A DNA stretch of 5,410 nt, from assembly GCA_002792275.1 (NCBI GenBank), contig PFOA01000017.1, positions 1-5,410 on the forward strand, given 5' to 3'. How positions within the stretch are numbered: position 1 is the first letter of the stretch; every line of letters starts with the position of its first letter. This document shows, piece after piece, positions 1-5,013 of this stretch. Made by a program: the position numbers and the translations under genes. Under the pieces are notes generated by a model. It was not told the origin of the DNA and searched no databases. It saw only the letters and a program-made list of their open reading frames with translations. The DNA comes from Candidatus Saccharibacteria bacterium CG_4_10_14_0_2_um_filter_52_9 (GTDB lineage: Bacteria > Patescibacteriota > Saccharimonadia > Saccharimonadales > UBA4665).

Positions 1-21
1 CAATAGTTGTTTCTCGCTCAT
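1..21 (-). CDS. 5' end of an unidentified divergent gene (partial)
   Basis: Read on the minus strand, an ATG at 21-19 opens the frame MSEKQLL, which runs off the left edge. A GAGGT motif (minus strand, 34-30) lies 8 bases before this ATG. An in-frame GTG at 36-34 is an alternative start. It would add MRYRN and has a stronger AAGGAG (47-42) at 5 bases. Two Shine-Dalgarno-like motifs in the right phase suggest a real gene start. Seven to twelve codons are too few to say what it encodes. It is transcribed away from the ribosomal operon. Confidence 0.4.
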
Positions 22-36
22 ATTGCGGTACCTCAC

Positions 37-248
37 TTTCACTCCTTTCTAGTTTAGTGAAAGTGTCCAAGATGTATGGTGGGTGGATACAACCACCGAA
101 GCCTATGCTAAGTGTTTCAGGATTGAAGGTGACGTAAGAGTGGTCGCAGGGGCTATTGATGGTAGCGCCAAAAAGGCTCGTACCTATAAGGGTGATGTCA
201 GCAAGAAGCCCAAGGGCTGCTAGATTACGAAGTAGAATTTGCAACGGG
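37..248. other. Intergenic region with small hairpins, no confident gene
   Basis: This stretch separates the divergent gene from the operon promoter. I recognise no tRNA, 5S rRNA, tmRNA, SRP RNA or RNase P RNA signature in it. It does contain several short inverted repeats. GGTGG 82-86 pairs with CCACC 93-97 across a 6-base loop. GGTA/GCC 161-169 pairs with GGC/TACC 175-184 around an AAAAA loop. AGCC 207-210 pairs with GGCT 215-218 around CAAG and is flanked by a further AGC/GCT pair (200-202 with 219-221). None is followed by a T-run, so none looks like an intrinsic terminator. A weak small ORF overlaps the region. It may be a small structured RNA, a short or decayed gene, or plain spacer. 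Confidence 0.4.
83..223 (+). CDS. Candidate small ORF or gene remnant, 46 codons, unknown function
   Basis: A frame is open from a TAG at about 51 to a TAG at 221-223. It has a possible GTG start at 83 (46 residues) and another GTG at 140 (27 residues). The second start has a better placed AAGGTG, 8 bases upstream. The product would be small and basic at its C-terminus (KKARTYKGDVSKKPKGC), with two cysteines and no visible membrane segment or signal peptide. Codon choice resembles coding sequence, but the length is within chance and there is no ATG. It could equally be the tail of a decayed gene. I do not recognise a family. Confidence 0.2.
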   Translation: MDTTTEAYAKCFRIEGDVRVVAGAIDGSAKKARTYKGDVSKKPKGC

Positions 249-278
249 TTGACAGGGGTAATCGGTGCGTGTTACTCT
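249..278 (+). promoter_or_regulatory. Probable sigma-70-type promoter of the ribosomal operon
   Basis: A perfect TTGACA -35 box lies at 249-254. After an 18-base spacer there is a weak -10 box, TACTCT at 273-278, which matches TATAAT at only three positions, including the conserved TA start and final T. Transcription would start near 285 and give a leader of roughly 110 bases before L3. TAGTAT at 283-288 is a better -10 match but is 28 bases from the -35. This is the only good -35 hexamer I see upstream of the operon. The call rests on motif match and position only. Confidence 0.45.
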
Positions 279-395
279 AGTGTAGTATCTCAATAAGATT
301 TGTACTTGGTGTGAACGATAGGTCTACCAATAACAGAGGTAGAAACCGCGTGCAACCGAGGATTTTTATGCTATCTCTGAGGACAGAAAGCAGTA
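279..395 (+). promoter_or_regulatory. 5' leader of the L3 operon with competing helices
   Basis: This non-coding stretch lies between the probable promoter and the L3 start. TCTACC 323-328 pairs perfectly with GGTAGA 338-343 over a 9-base loop. GG 321-322 and CC 346-347 can extend this helix past a two-A bulge. Alternatively CAGAGGTAG 334-342 pairs with CTATCTCTG 371-379 over 9 bp with one G-U, which reaches the first base of the GAGGA (379-383) ahead of L3. TTGGT 306-310 can also pair with ACCAA 326-330. The middle helix excludes the other two, as in an attenuator. In E. coli, L4 represses the S10 operon through its leader. Whether L4 acts here is unknown. Confidence 0.35.
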
Positions 396-1010
396 ATGAA
401 AGCCTTAATTACCCGAAAAGTCGGCATGACCAACACCATCGCAGATGATGGCGTTGTGCAGGCTATTACCTTGCTTTCGGTAGCTGATCACACTGTTCTC
501 CACCACAAAACCCACGAAAAAGACGGCTATAGCGCAGTGCAGTTTGGCACCGAAACCGCCAAAAGACTCTCTAAGAGCGTCGCTGGCCATGTCAAGAACG
601 CCAAGGTGATGCCCAAGATTATCCGCGAAATCCGCATGGACGAAATCCCAGAAGAACTCAACGTCGGCAGCAAAATCAGCGCCGACGTTTTTAGTGTCGG
701 CGATAAAGTCCAGGTTACCGGCCTTACCAAGGGTAAGGGCTGGGCCGGCACCATCCGTCGCCACAACTTCCACCGCGGCCGTAAAACCCATGGTGGTCGT
801 TCTTATCGCCGCCCGGGCTCCATCGGCTCTATGTATCCCCAGCACATTTTTAAGGGCACTCGCATGGCCGGTCACCTGGGTCACGAGCAAATCACCGTTC
901 GCGGCCTCAAAATCGCCCTGGTTGATACCGAACTAGGCGTCATCGGTGTTACCGGTGCCGTACCCGGTCCTAACAAGGGTATATTGCTTGTTAAGGAGGC
1001 TACAAGGTAA
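396..1010 (+). CDS. rplC: 50S ribosomal protein L3
   Basis: L3 is a primary 23S rRNA-binding protein that nucleates 50S assembly, and its long loop reaches toward the peptidyl-transferase centre. The 204-residue product has the bacterial L3 start (MKALITRKVGMT), the loop motifs TKGKGWAGTIRRHNF (111-125) and THGGRSYRRPGSIGS (131-145), then FKGTRMAGHLG (152-162) and the closing GAVPGPNKGILLVK. It is close to the E. coli length of 209. The segment after GSIG (SMYPQHIFKG) is one residue shorter than in E. coli and has no obvious counterpart of Gln150, the PrmB methylation site there. The start at 396 fits the family N-terminus. A GAGGA at 379-383 is a rather distant 12 bases upstream. The gene is first in the cluster and its stop overlaps the rplD start by one base (TAATG). 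Confidence 0.97.
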   Translation: MKALITRKVGMTNTIADDGVVQAITLLSVADHTVLHHKTHEKDGYSAVQFGTETAKRLSKSVAGHVKNAKVMPKIIREIRMDEIPEELNVGSKISADVFSVGDKVQVTGLTKGKGWAGTIRRHNFHRGRKTHGGRSYRRPGSIGSMYPQHIFKGTRMAGHLGHEQITVRGLKIALVDTELGVIGVTGAVPGPNKGILLVKEATR

Positions 1011-1651
1011 TGGCGGTTGCCACTTATACCAAAACCGGCACCAAAGCCACCGCCGCTGCCAAGCTCGACAAGGCTGTTTTTGGTGTCGAGACCAAGAACC
1101 ACGAATTATTAAAGGTTGCTTATAACGCCTACCTGGCTAACAGCCGCGAAAACCTGGCAGTGGTTAAAACTCGCGGCCTGGTGCGCGGCGGCGGTAAAAA
1201 GCCCTGGACGCAAAAGGGTACCGGCCGAGCCCGTTTCGGCTCCTCGCGCGTACCTATCTGGCGCGGCGGCGGCATCACCTTTGGCCCAACCGGCAACGAA
1301 AATTATTCCAAACAGCTCAACACCAAAGCCAAGCGGCTGGCCATTCGCCAAGCCCTGAGCCTGGCCTCAACCGCTAATAAGATCACCGTTATCGAAGATA
1401 TTGTCTCCAAAGCCGGTAAAACTGCCGATCTGGCCAAGCTGCTAGCCAAAATCGATGCCGAGCGAAAAGTTTTGCTGGTGGTTGAGCAAAAAGCTCCCGA
1501 GCTGGTGCGTGCCGCCAATAATCTGCCGGGCGTGCAGGTTGTGGGCGCCAAGTACGTCAACGTTTATGACGTGCTCAATTCCGACTGTATCGTGTTTAGC
1601 CAGACAGCCCTCAAGGCCACCACCGACCGGCTCGGCAAGGAGGCAAAATAA
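1010..1651 (+). CDS. rplD: 50S ribosomal protein L4
   Basis: L4 binds 23S rRNA early in 50S assembly, and its extended loop lines the narrow part of the exit tunnel beside L22. In E. coli it also represses its own operon. The 213 residues show the loop at about 54-93 with TRGLVRGGGKKPWTQKGTGRARFGS, followed by PIWRGGGITFGP. A globular C-terminal half follows, with the expected NVYDVLNSDCIVFSQTAL near the end. The first 20 or so residues (TYTKTGTKATAAAKLD) are a little longer and more alanine/threonine-rich than usual. A strong AAGGAGG lies at 993-999, inside the end of rplC. The start overlaps the rplC stop and the end overlaps the rplW start, both as TAATG, so the three genes are probably translationally coupled. 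Confidence 0.97.
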   Translation: MAVATYTKTGTKATAAAKLDKAVFGVETKNHELLKVAYNAYLANSRENLAVVKTRGLVRGGGKKPWTQKGTGRARFGSSRVPIWRGGGITFGPTGNENYSKQLNTKAKRLAIRQALSLASTANKITVIEDIVSKAGKTADLAKLLAKIDAERKVLLVVEQKAPELVRAANNLPGVQVVGAKYVNVYDVLNSDCIVFSQTALKATTDRLGKEAK

Positions 1652-2220
1652 TGAGTAAAACCATTGCTTTGCGTCCCCGCCTGAACGAGAAGACCTATGG
1701 CTTGGCCGATAGCCGCGTCTATGTCTTTGATATCGACCGTGCCGTCAACAAGCACACCGTTGCCCGGGCCGTAGAAGCCCAGTTTGAGGTTAAAGTCAGC
1801 AGCGTAAATACCACTAACATCCCTGGCAAAGCCAAGCGCGTTATCTCTATCAGCGGCAAACGCCAAAAAAACGCCGAAGGCAGCCGCAACGATTTTAAGA
1901 AAGCCTACGTCACCTTGGCCGAGGGTTATGCCTTGCCGTTCTTTGACGCCATCGAAGAAGAAGTTCAAAAGGAAGAAGCCATTCAAGGCAAAGTAGACAA
2001 GGCCGCGGCCAAGGAAGCCGCCAAAACCGAGAAGAAAGCCGCTAAAAAGGCCGAGCCAGTCGCCAAGCCCGTCAAGCAAGCTGCCAAAGCCGTTAAAACG
2101 CCTGAGCCAGTTAAAGAATCTGCCGAGGCTGCTGAGCCCGAGCCAGAGACCGAGCCCGTCAAAAAATCAGCCTGGCGCGGTTTCCGCCTGCGTAAAAAGT
2201 CAAAAGAGGAAGATGAGTAA
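1651..2220 (+). CDS. rplW: 50S ribosomal protein L23 with a long charged C-terminal tail
   Basis: L23 sits at the exit of the polypeptide tunnel and is the docking site for trigger factor and SRP. The core spans about residues 1-98: RPRLNEKTYGLAD at the start, FEVKVSSVNTTNIPGKAKR in the middle and NDFKKAYVTLAEG at 80-92. Glu13 in the NEKT motif aligns with E. coli Glu18, the trigger-factor contact, so docking is probably kept. The protein is 189 residues against about 100 normally. The extra 90 or so are rich in Lys, Ala, Glu and Pro (about 101-170) and end in a distinct basic-then-acidic piece, SAWRGFRLRKKSKEEDE. The tail's position at the tunnel mouth is inferred from the core fold. AAGGAGG lies at 1637-1643, 7 bases before the start. 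Both junctions are TAATG overlaps. Confidence 0.95.
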   Translation: MSKTIALRPRLNEKTYGLADSRVYVFDIDRAVNKHTVARAVEAQFEVKVSSVNTTNIPGKAKRVISISGKRQKNAEGSRNDFKKAYVTLAEGYALPFFDAIEEEVQKEEAIQGKVDKAAAKEAAKTEKKAAKKAEPVAKPVKQAAKAVKTPEPVKESAEAAEPEPETEPVKKSAWRGFRLRKKSKEEDE

Positions 2221-3077
2221 TGGCTATTAAGCAATACAACCCGACTACTCCCGGCCGCCGCGGCATGACCAGCCAGGATTTTGACGGCATCACAACCCGC
2301 AAACCATTAAAATCACTATTGGTTCCCAAGCGCCGTGGCAACGGCCGCAACAACCAAGGCCGCATCACCACCCGCCACAAGGGCGGCGGTGCCAAAAAGT
2401 TTTACCGCATTATGAACTTTAAGCTGGCTGAGGGCGTTACGGCTACCATTGAGCATATTGAGTACGACCCTAATCGCAGTGCCCGCATTGCCCGTATTAA
2501 AGAGCCGAACGGCACCTATCACTACATCCTGGCTGCTCAGGGAATGAAGGTCGGCCAAGCCATCACCAGTGGCGAAGAAGCCAGCATCGAACCCGGCAAC
2601 CGTCTGCCACTCAAAAACATCCCGGTCGGTAGCACCATCCATGCCATTGAGCTCAAAGTCGGCAAAGGCGCCCAAATGGTGCGCAGTGCCGGCAACAGCG
2701 CCCAGCTAATGGGACGCGCCGACAATGGCTATGTCCAGGTTCGCCTGCCCAGCGGCGAAGTCCGCTTGATTAATGAGATGTGTACCGCCAGCATGGGCGT
2801 AATCGGCAACGAACAGCACCAGAACGTCAAGATCGGCAAAGCCGGCCGCAACCGCCACCTAGGCAAGCGCCCCGGCGTTCGCGGTGTGGTTATGAACGCC
2901 GCCGACCACCCCCACGGTGGTGGCGACGGTGGCCGTCACGGCATCGGCGGCGGCAAAAACCACGGTTCAGCGCCTAAGACACCCTGGGGACAGAAGACCC
3001 TCGGCTACAAGACCCGCCGCCGCAAGAGCACCAGTCAATTTATCGTAAGAAGCCGCCACGCGGCCAAGAGGAAATAA
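2220..3077 (+). CDS. rplB: 50S ribosomal protein L2
   Basis: L2 binds 23S rRNA near the peptidyl-transferase centre and is needed for subunit association. The 285-residue product matches the family from end to end: GRNNQGRITTRHKGGGAKK (42-60), IEYDPNRSARIA (80-91), GAQMVRSAGNSAQLMGR (150-166) and GKAGRNRHLGKRPGVRG (206-222). MNAADHPHGGG (225-235) contains His230, which aligns with the conserved His229 of E. coli. The end, TPWGQKTLGYKTRRRK, is also typical. Between HGGG and TPWG it has about seven extra residues rich in Gly and His (DGGRHGIGGGKNHGSAPK). Two usually conserved residues differ: His at the Trp of RxRWLGKRP, and Ala for Pro before the DHPHGG motif. AGAGGA at 2205-2210 precedes the start, which overlaps the rplW stop. 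Confidence 0.97.
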   Translation: MAIKQYNPTTPGRRGMTSQDFDGITTRKPLKSLLVPKRRGNGRNNQGRITTRHKGGGAKKFYRIMNFKLAEGVTATIEHIEYDPNRSARIARIKEPNGTYHYILAAQGMKVGQAITSGEEASIEPGNRLPLKNIPVGSTIHAIELKVGKGAQMVRSAGNSAQLMGRADNGYVQVRLPSGEVRLINEMCTASMGVIGNEQHQNVKIGKAGRNRHLGKRPGVRGVVMNAADHPHGGGDGGRHGIGGGKNHGSAPKTPWGQKTLGYKTRRRKSTSQFIVRSRHAAKRK

Positions 3078-3080
3078 CCT

Positions 3081-3353
3081 ATGTCACGATCACTCAAAAA
3101 AGGACCATTTATAGACTTCAAACTTTCCAAGAAGGTTGATGCGCTTGGTGATAATGACCGTACCATTATTAAGACCTGGGTTCGAGCCAGTACGATTGCA
3201 CCTGAATTCGTTGGCAAGACCATCGCCGTGCATAACGGCAAAGTCCACGTCCCGGTTTTTATTACCGAAAACATGGTTGGCCACAAACTCGGTGAGTTTG
3301 CGCCCACCCGTAAGTTCCGCTCACACGGCGGTAAGTTAGCGAAGGGCAAATAA
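3081..3353 (+). CDS. rpsS: 30S ribosomal protein S19
   Basis: S19 sits in the head of the 30S subunit with S13 and contributes to inter-subunit contacts and A-site tRNA. The 90 residues are nearly full family length (E. coli 92) and contain the classic blocks MSRSLKKGPFID at the N-terminus, IKTWVRASTIAPEFVGKTIAVHNGK in the centre and VGHKLGEFAPTRKFRSHGGKL near the end. AAGAGGA at 3066-3072 gives an 8-base spacing to the ATG. The gene follows rplB after three bases and is one base before rplV (TAATATG), the standard rplB-rpsS-rplV order. I see nothing unusual in it. Confidence 0.97.
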   Translation: MSRSLKKGPFIDFKLSKKVDALGDNDRTIIKTWVRASTIAPEFVGKTIAVHNGKVHVPVFITENMVGHKLGEFAPTRKFRSHGGKLAKGK

Positions 3354-3354
3354 T

Positions 3355-3765
3355 ATGTCAGTTAAAGCCGTAGCCAAAGGCGTTCAGATGAGCCCGCGCA
3401 AAGTCGGCGTGGTAGTTGCTTTGGTACGCGGCCGTAGTGTAGAAGACGCTCTGACTATCTTGAGCCATGTACCGCGTCGCTCGGCAATCCCTATCCGCAA
3501 AGCTATCGAAAGCGCCAAGGCTAACGCCGACCACAATCACGGCTACAAGCCCGGCACCCTAATGATCACCGAAATCGGCGTTACGCCCGGCCCGCGTATT
3601 AAGCGTTACCGCCCGGCTTCACACGGACGCGCCCTGCCATTCCAGAAGAAATCTTCCCATATCCGCGTCGTTGTCGACGGCGAGAAGCGTGAAGTTAAGA
3701 AACCCAGCACCTTTAAACAAGGTGCTGGTAATGATGTAAATAAGAAAGCGAAAGGTGCTGGGTAA
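3355..3765 (+). CDS. rplV: 50S ribosomal protein L22
   Basis: L22 contacts all domains of 23S rRNA, and its beta-hairpin, with that of L4, forms the tunnel constriction where macrolide-resistance changes arise. Residues 1-110 match the family: VQMSPRKVGVVVALVRGR (10-27), KAIESAKANADHNHG (49-63) and GPRIKRYRPASHGRALPFQKKSSHIRVVV, which includes the hairpin. The product is 136 residues against 110 in E. coli. The extra tail is basic and contains two GAG units, KQGAG and KGAG, separated by NDVNKKA. The DNA under this tail contains a direct repeat and a perfect inverted repeat, listed separately. The Shine-Dalgarno sequence is weak (GAAGGG 3341-3346). The stop overlaps the rpsC start as TAATG. 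Confidence 0.96.
   Translation: MSVKAVAKGVQMSPRKVGVVVALVRGRSVEDALTILSHVPRRSAIPIRKAIESAKANADHNHGYKPGTLMITEIGVTPGPRIKRYRPASHGRALPFQKKSSHIRVVVDGEKREVKKPSTFKQGAGNDVNKKAKGAG
3702..3763 (+). repeat. Alternative inverted repeats covering the rpsC ribosome binding site
   Basis: The arm CCAGCACCTT (3704-3713) has two perfect complements downstream. The near copy, AAGGTGCTGG at 3719-3728, forms a 10-bp hairpin with a 5-base loop. The far copy at 3752-3761 extends to 12 bp: ACCCAGCACCTT 3702-3713 with AAGGTGCTGGGT 3752-3763. The far copy contains the AAGGTG Shine-Dalgarno of rpsC and the first base of the TAATG stop/start. The two foldings exclude each other. The near copy also resembles the true start region: AAGGTGCTGG followed by TAATGATG, whose ATG ATG TAA would be a two-codon frame. 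A regulatory role is inferred. The repeat could instead be a by-product of a local duplication in the rplV tail. Confidence 0.6.
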
Positions 3766-4394
3766 TGGGTCAAAAAGTTAACCCCATCAGCATGCGTCTC
3801 CAGGTCAATAAAGACTGGCGTAGTAAGTGGTTCGTAGACAAGCGCGATTACGCCAAGTTTCTTAAAGACGACTTGGCCGTGCGCCGTCTGATTCAGAATA
3901 AGCTCGGTAGCCGCGCCGCCATCAACAAAGTTGAGATTACGCGCACACCTAATCTGGTTACCATTACTATCGCTACTGCTAAAGCCGGTGTTGTAATCGG
4001 CCGCGGTGGTGTTGGCGCCACCGAGCTCAAGCTCGAAACCGAGAAGATCTACAAGATACCTACCCGTATTAACATCGAAGAAGTCAAAAAACCCGATATG
4101 TACGCCAAACTGGTTGCCGAGAACATTGCCCACCAGCTGGAGCGCCGCATGAGCTTCCGCCGTACCGTTAAGTCAACCGCCGCCGCTACCATGCGCGCCG
4201 GCGCCAAGGGCGTACGCATTGAGGTCGCCGGCCGCCTGAACGGCGCCGAGATGTCCCGCCGCGAAAAAGAAGTTGCCGGCTCTGTGCCACTGCACACGCT
4301 GCGTGCCGACATTGACTACGCTCAAGTGAATGCCCAGACAGTCGCCGGCATTATTGGCGTAAAAGTTTGGATTTACAAGGGAGAGGTTCAGTAA
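3765..4394 (+). CDS. rpsC: 30S ribosomal protein S3
   Basis: S3 lies at the mRNA entry channel in the 30S head and, with S4 and S5, gives the ribosome its mRNA helicase activity. The 209 residues start with the family signature MGQKVNP and carry the N-terminal domain, then a KH domain with GVVIGRGG (75-82). Its GxxG loop is GRGG instead of the GKKG of E. coli. Arg132, Arg133 and Lys136 in FRRTVK align with the E. coli helicase residues Arg131, Arg132 and Lys135. The C-terminal domain has GAKGVRIEVAGRLNGAEMSR, and the protein ends at GVKVWIYKGEVQ, without the longer tail of the 233-residue E. coli protein. AAAGGTG at 3751-3757, 7 bases before the ATG, lies inside a potential 12-bp helix. The start overlaps the rplV stop. 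Confidence 0.97.
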   Translation: MGQKVNPISMRLQVNKDWRSKWFVDKRDYAKFLKDDLAVRRLIQNKLGSRAAINKVEITRTPNLVTITIATAKAGVVIGRGGVGATELKLETEKIYKIPTRINIEEVKKPDMYAKLVAENIAHQLERRMSFRRTVKSTAAATMRAGAKGVRIEVAGRLNGAEMSRREKEVAGSVPLHTLRADIDYAQVNAQTVAGIIGVKVWIYKGEVQ

Positions 4395-4395
4395 T

Positions 4396-4809
4396 ATGTT
4401 AATGCCCAAACGCCAAAAGCACCGCAAGGTGCGTAAAGGCCGCATCCGCGGCGTAGCTACCAGCGGCAATTACATTGCCTTTGGCCAGTTCGCACTGCAG
4501 GCGCAGGGCAATGAGCGTATTACATCGCGCCAGATAGAGGCCGCTCGCCAGGCCATGACCCGCTACATCAAACGCGGCGGCAAGATCTGGATCCGTATTT
4601 TCCCGCACACCCCGGTTACCCGCAAGCCACAAGACGTCAAAATGGGTAGCGGCAAGGGCAACCCCGAGTTTCACGTTGCCAAAGTCCGGGCCGGTACCAT
4701 TATGTTTGAGATGCAGGGTGTAGATGAAGCCACGGCTCGTGAAGCCATGCGTCTGGCGGCTCACAAGCTACCTGTTAAGACCAAATTCCTGGTACGGGAG
4801 GAAGCGTAG
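4396..4809 (+). CDS. rplP: 50S ribosomal protein L16
   Basis: L16 binds near the A-site tRNA elbow and is a late, essential step in building an active 50S. The 137-residue protein opens with MLMPKRQKHRKVRKGR and has ITSRQIEAARQAMTRYIKRGGKIWIRIFP (42-70), KMGSGKGNPEFHVAKVRAG and AREAMRLAAHKLPVKTKFL, all typical. The residue aligned with E. coli Arg81, which the oxygenase RoxA (YcfD) hydroxylates there, is Lys82. The start at 4396 is preferred over the ATG two codons later because MLMPKR is the usual N-terminus and GAGAGG at 4381-4386 is 9 bases away. It follows rpsC as TAATATG and precedes rpmC by two bases. It has the only TAG stop among the ten complete genes. Confidence 0.97.
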   Translation: MLMPKRQKHRKVRKGRIRGVATSGNYIAFGQFALQAQGNERITSRQIEAARQAMTRYIKRGGKIWIRIFPHTPVTRKPQDVKMGSGKGNPEFHVAKVRAGTIMFEMQGVDEATAREAMRLAAHKLPVKTKFLVREEA

Positions 4810-4811
4810 TC

Positions 4812-5012
4812 ATGAAAGTCGCTGAAATCCGTAAACTAACAACCACCGAGCTAACCACCGAGAGCACGCGCTTGCGTGAAGAGATCGCCGAACTAAAGCG
4901 TCGTTTGTACCTGGGTGAAATCCAGAACAACCGCGTGATTCGTTCCAAGCGCAAAGATCTCGCCCGCTTACTAACCGTTCTCAGCGAAGCCCTAATAAAG
5001 GAGGCCAACTAA
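4812..5012 (+). CDS. rpmC: 50S ribosomal protein L29
   Basis: L29 is a small helical protein packed beside L23 near the tunnel exit, where it helps form the docking platform for SRP and nascent-chain factors. The 66 residues fit the family length (about 63-70) and layout: MKVAEIRKLTTTEL at the start, a charged helix EEIAELKRRLYLGEIQNN with the expected R-L pattern, then the second helix RVIRSKRKDLARLLTVLSE. GGGAGG at 4796-4801, inside the end of rplP, is 10 bases from the ATG. It lies between L16 and S17, its standard place. The junction with rpsQ is TAATATG. Confidence 0.94.
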   Translation: MKVAEIRKLTTTELTTESTRLREEIAELKRRLYLGEIQNNRVIRSKRKDLARLLTVLSEALIKEAN

Positions 5013-5013
5013 T

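Noticed and set aside
60..250. Possible tRNA, 5S rRNA, tmRNA, SRP RNA or RNase P RNA
   Set aside because: None of the conserved cores of these RNAs can be found on reading, and no CCA-tailed acceptor stem or T-loop motif is present.
159..296. 45-residue frame starting at ATG 159 (MVAPKRLVPIRV...)
   Set aside because: It runs through the probable promoter, has no good Shine-Dalgarno, is arginine-rich without any recognisable motif and is within chance length.
343..396. Short open frame ending in the TAA that overlaps the L3 ATG
   Set aside because: It has no ATG, GTG or TTG start between the preceding TAG (340-342) and its end, so it cannot be a coupled leader peptide as it stands.
1228..1243. 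GAGCC/GGCTC hairpin inside rplD as a regulatory element
   Set aside because: It has only 5 bp, lies in the conserved loop-coding region where the codons are fixed by protein sequence, and has no nearby start site to regulate.
2780..2977. Arginine-rich + strand frame inside rplB
   Set aside because: It is an out-of-frame reading of a GC-rich, strongly conserved part of L2. Its composition is what a shifted frame of this codon use gives.
3704..3728. The 10-bp hairpin in rplV as an intrinsic terminator
   Set aside because: It is followed by TAATGATGTAAA, not a T-run, and lies within an essential operon that must be read through.
3606..4133. Long minus-strand frame opposite rplV/rpsC (175 residues)
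   Set aside because: It lies antisense to two certain ribosomal protein genes, has no recognisable family and no separate promoter or ribosome binding site.
4402..4809. L16 starting at the second ATG
   Set aside because: The MLMPKR N-terminus is typical of the family, and the Shine-Dalgarno spacing of 9 bases favours the first ATG.
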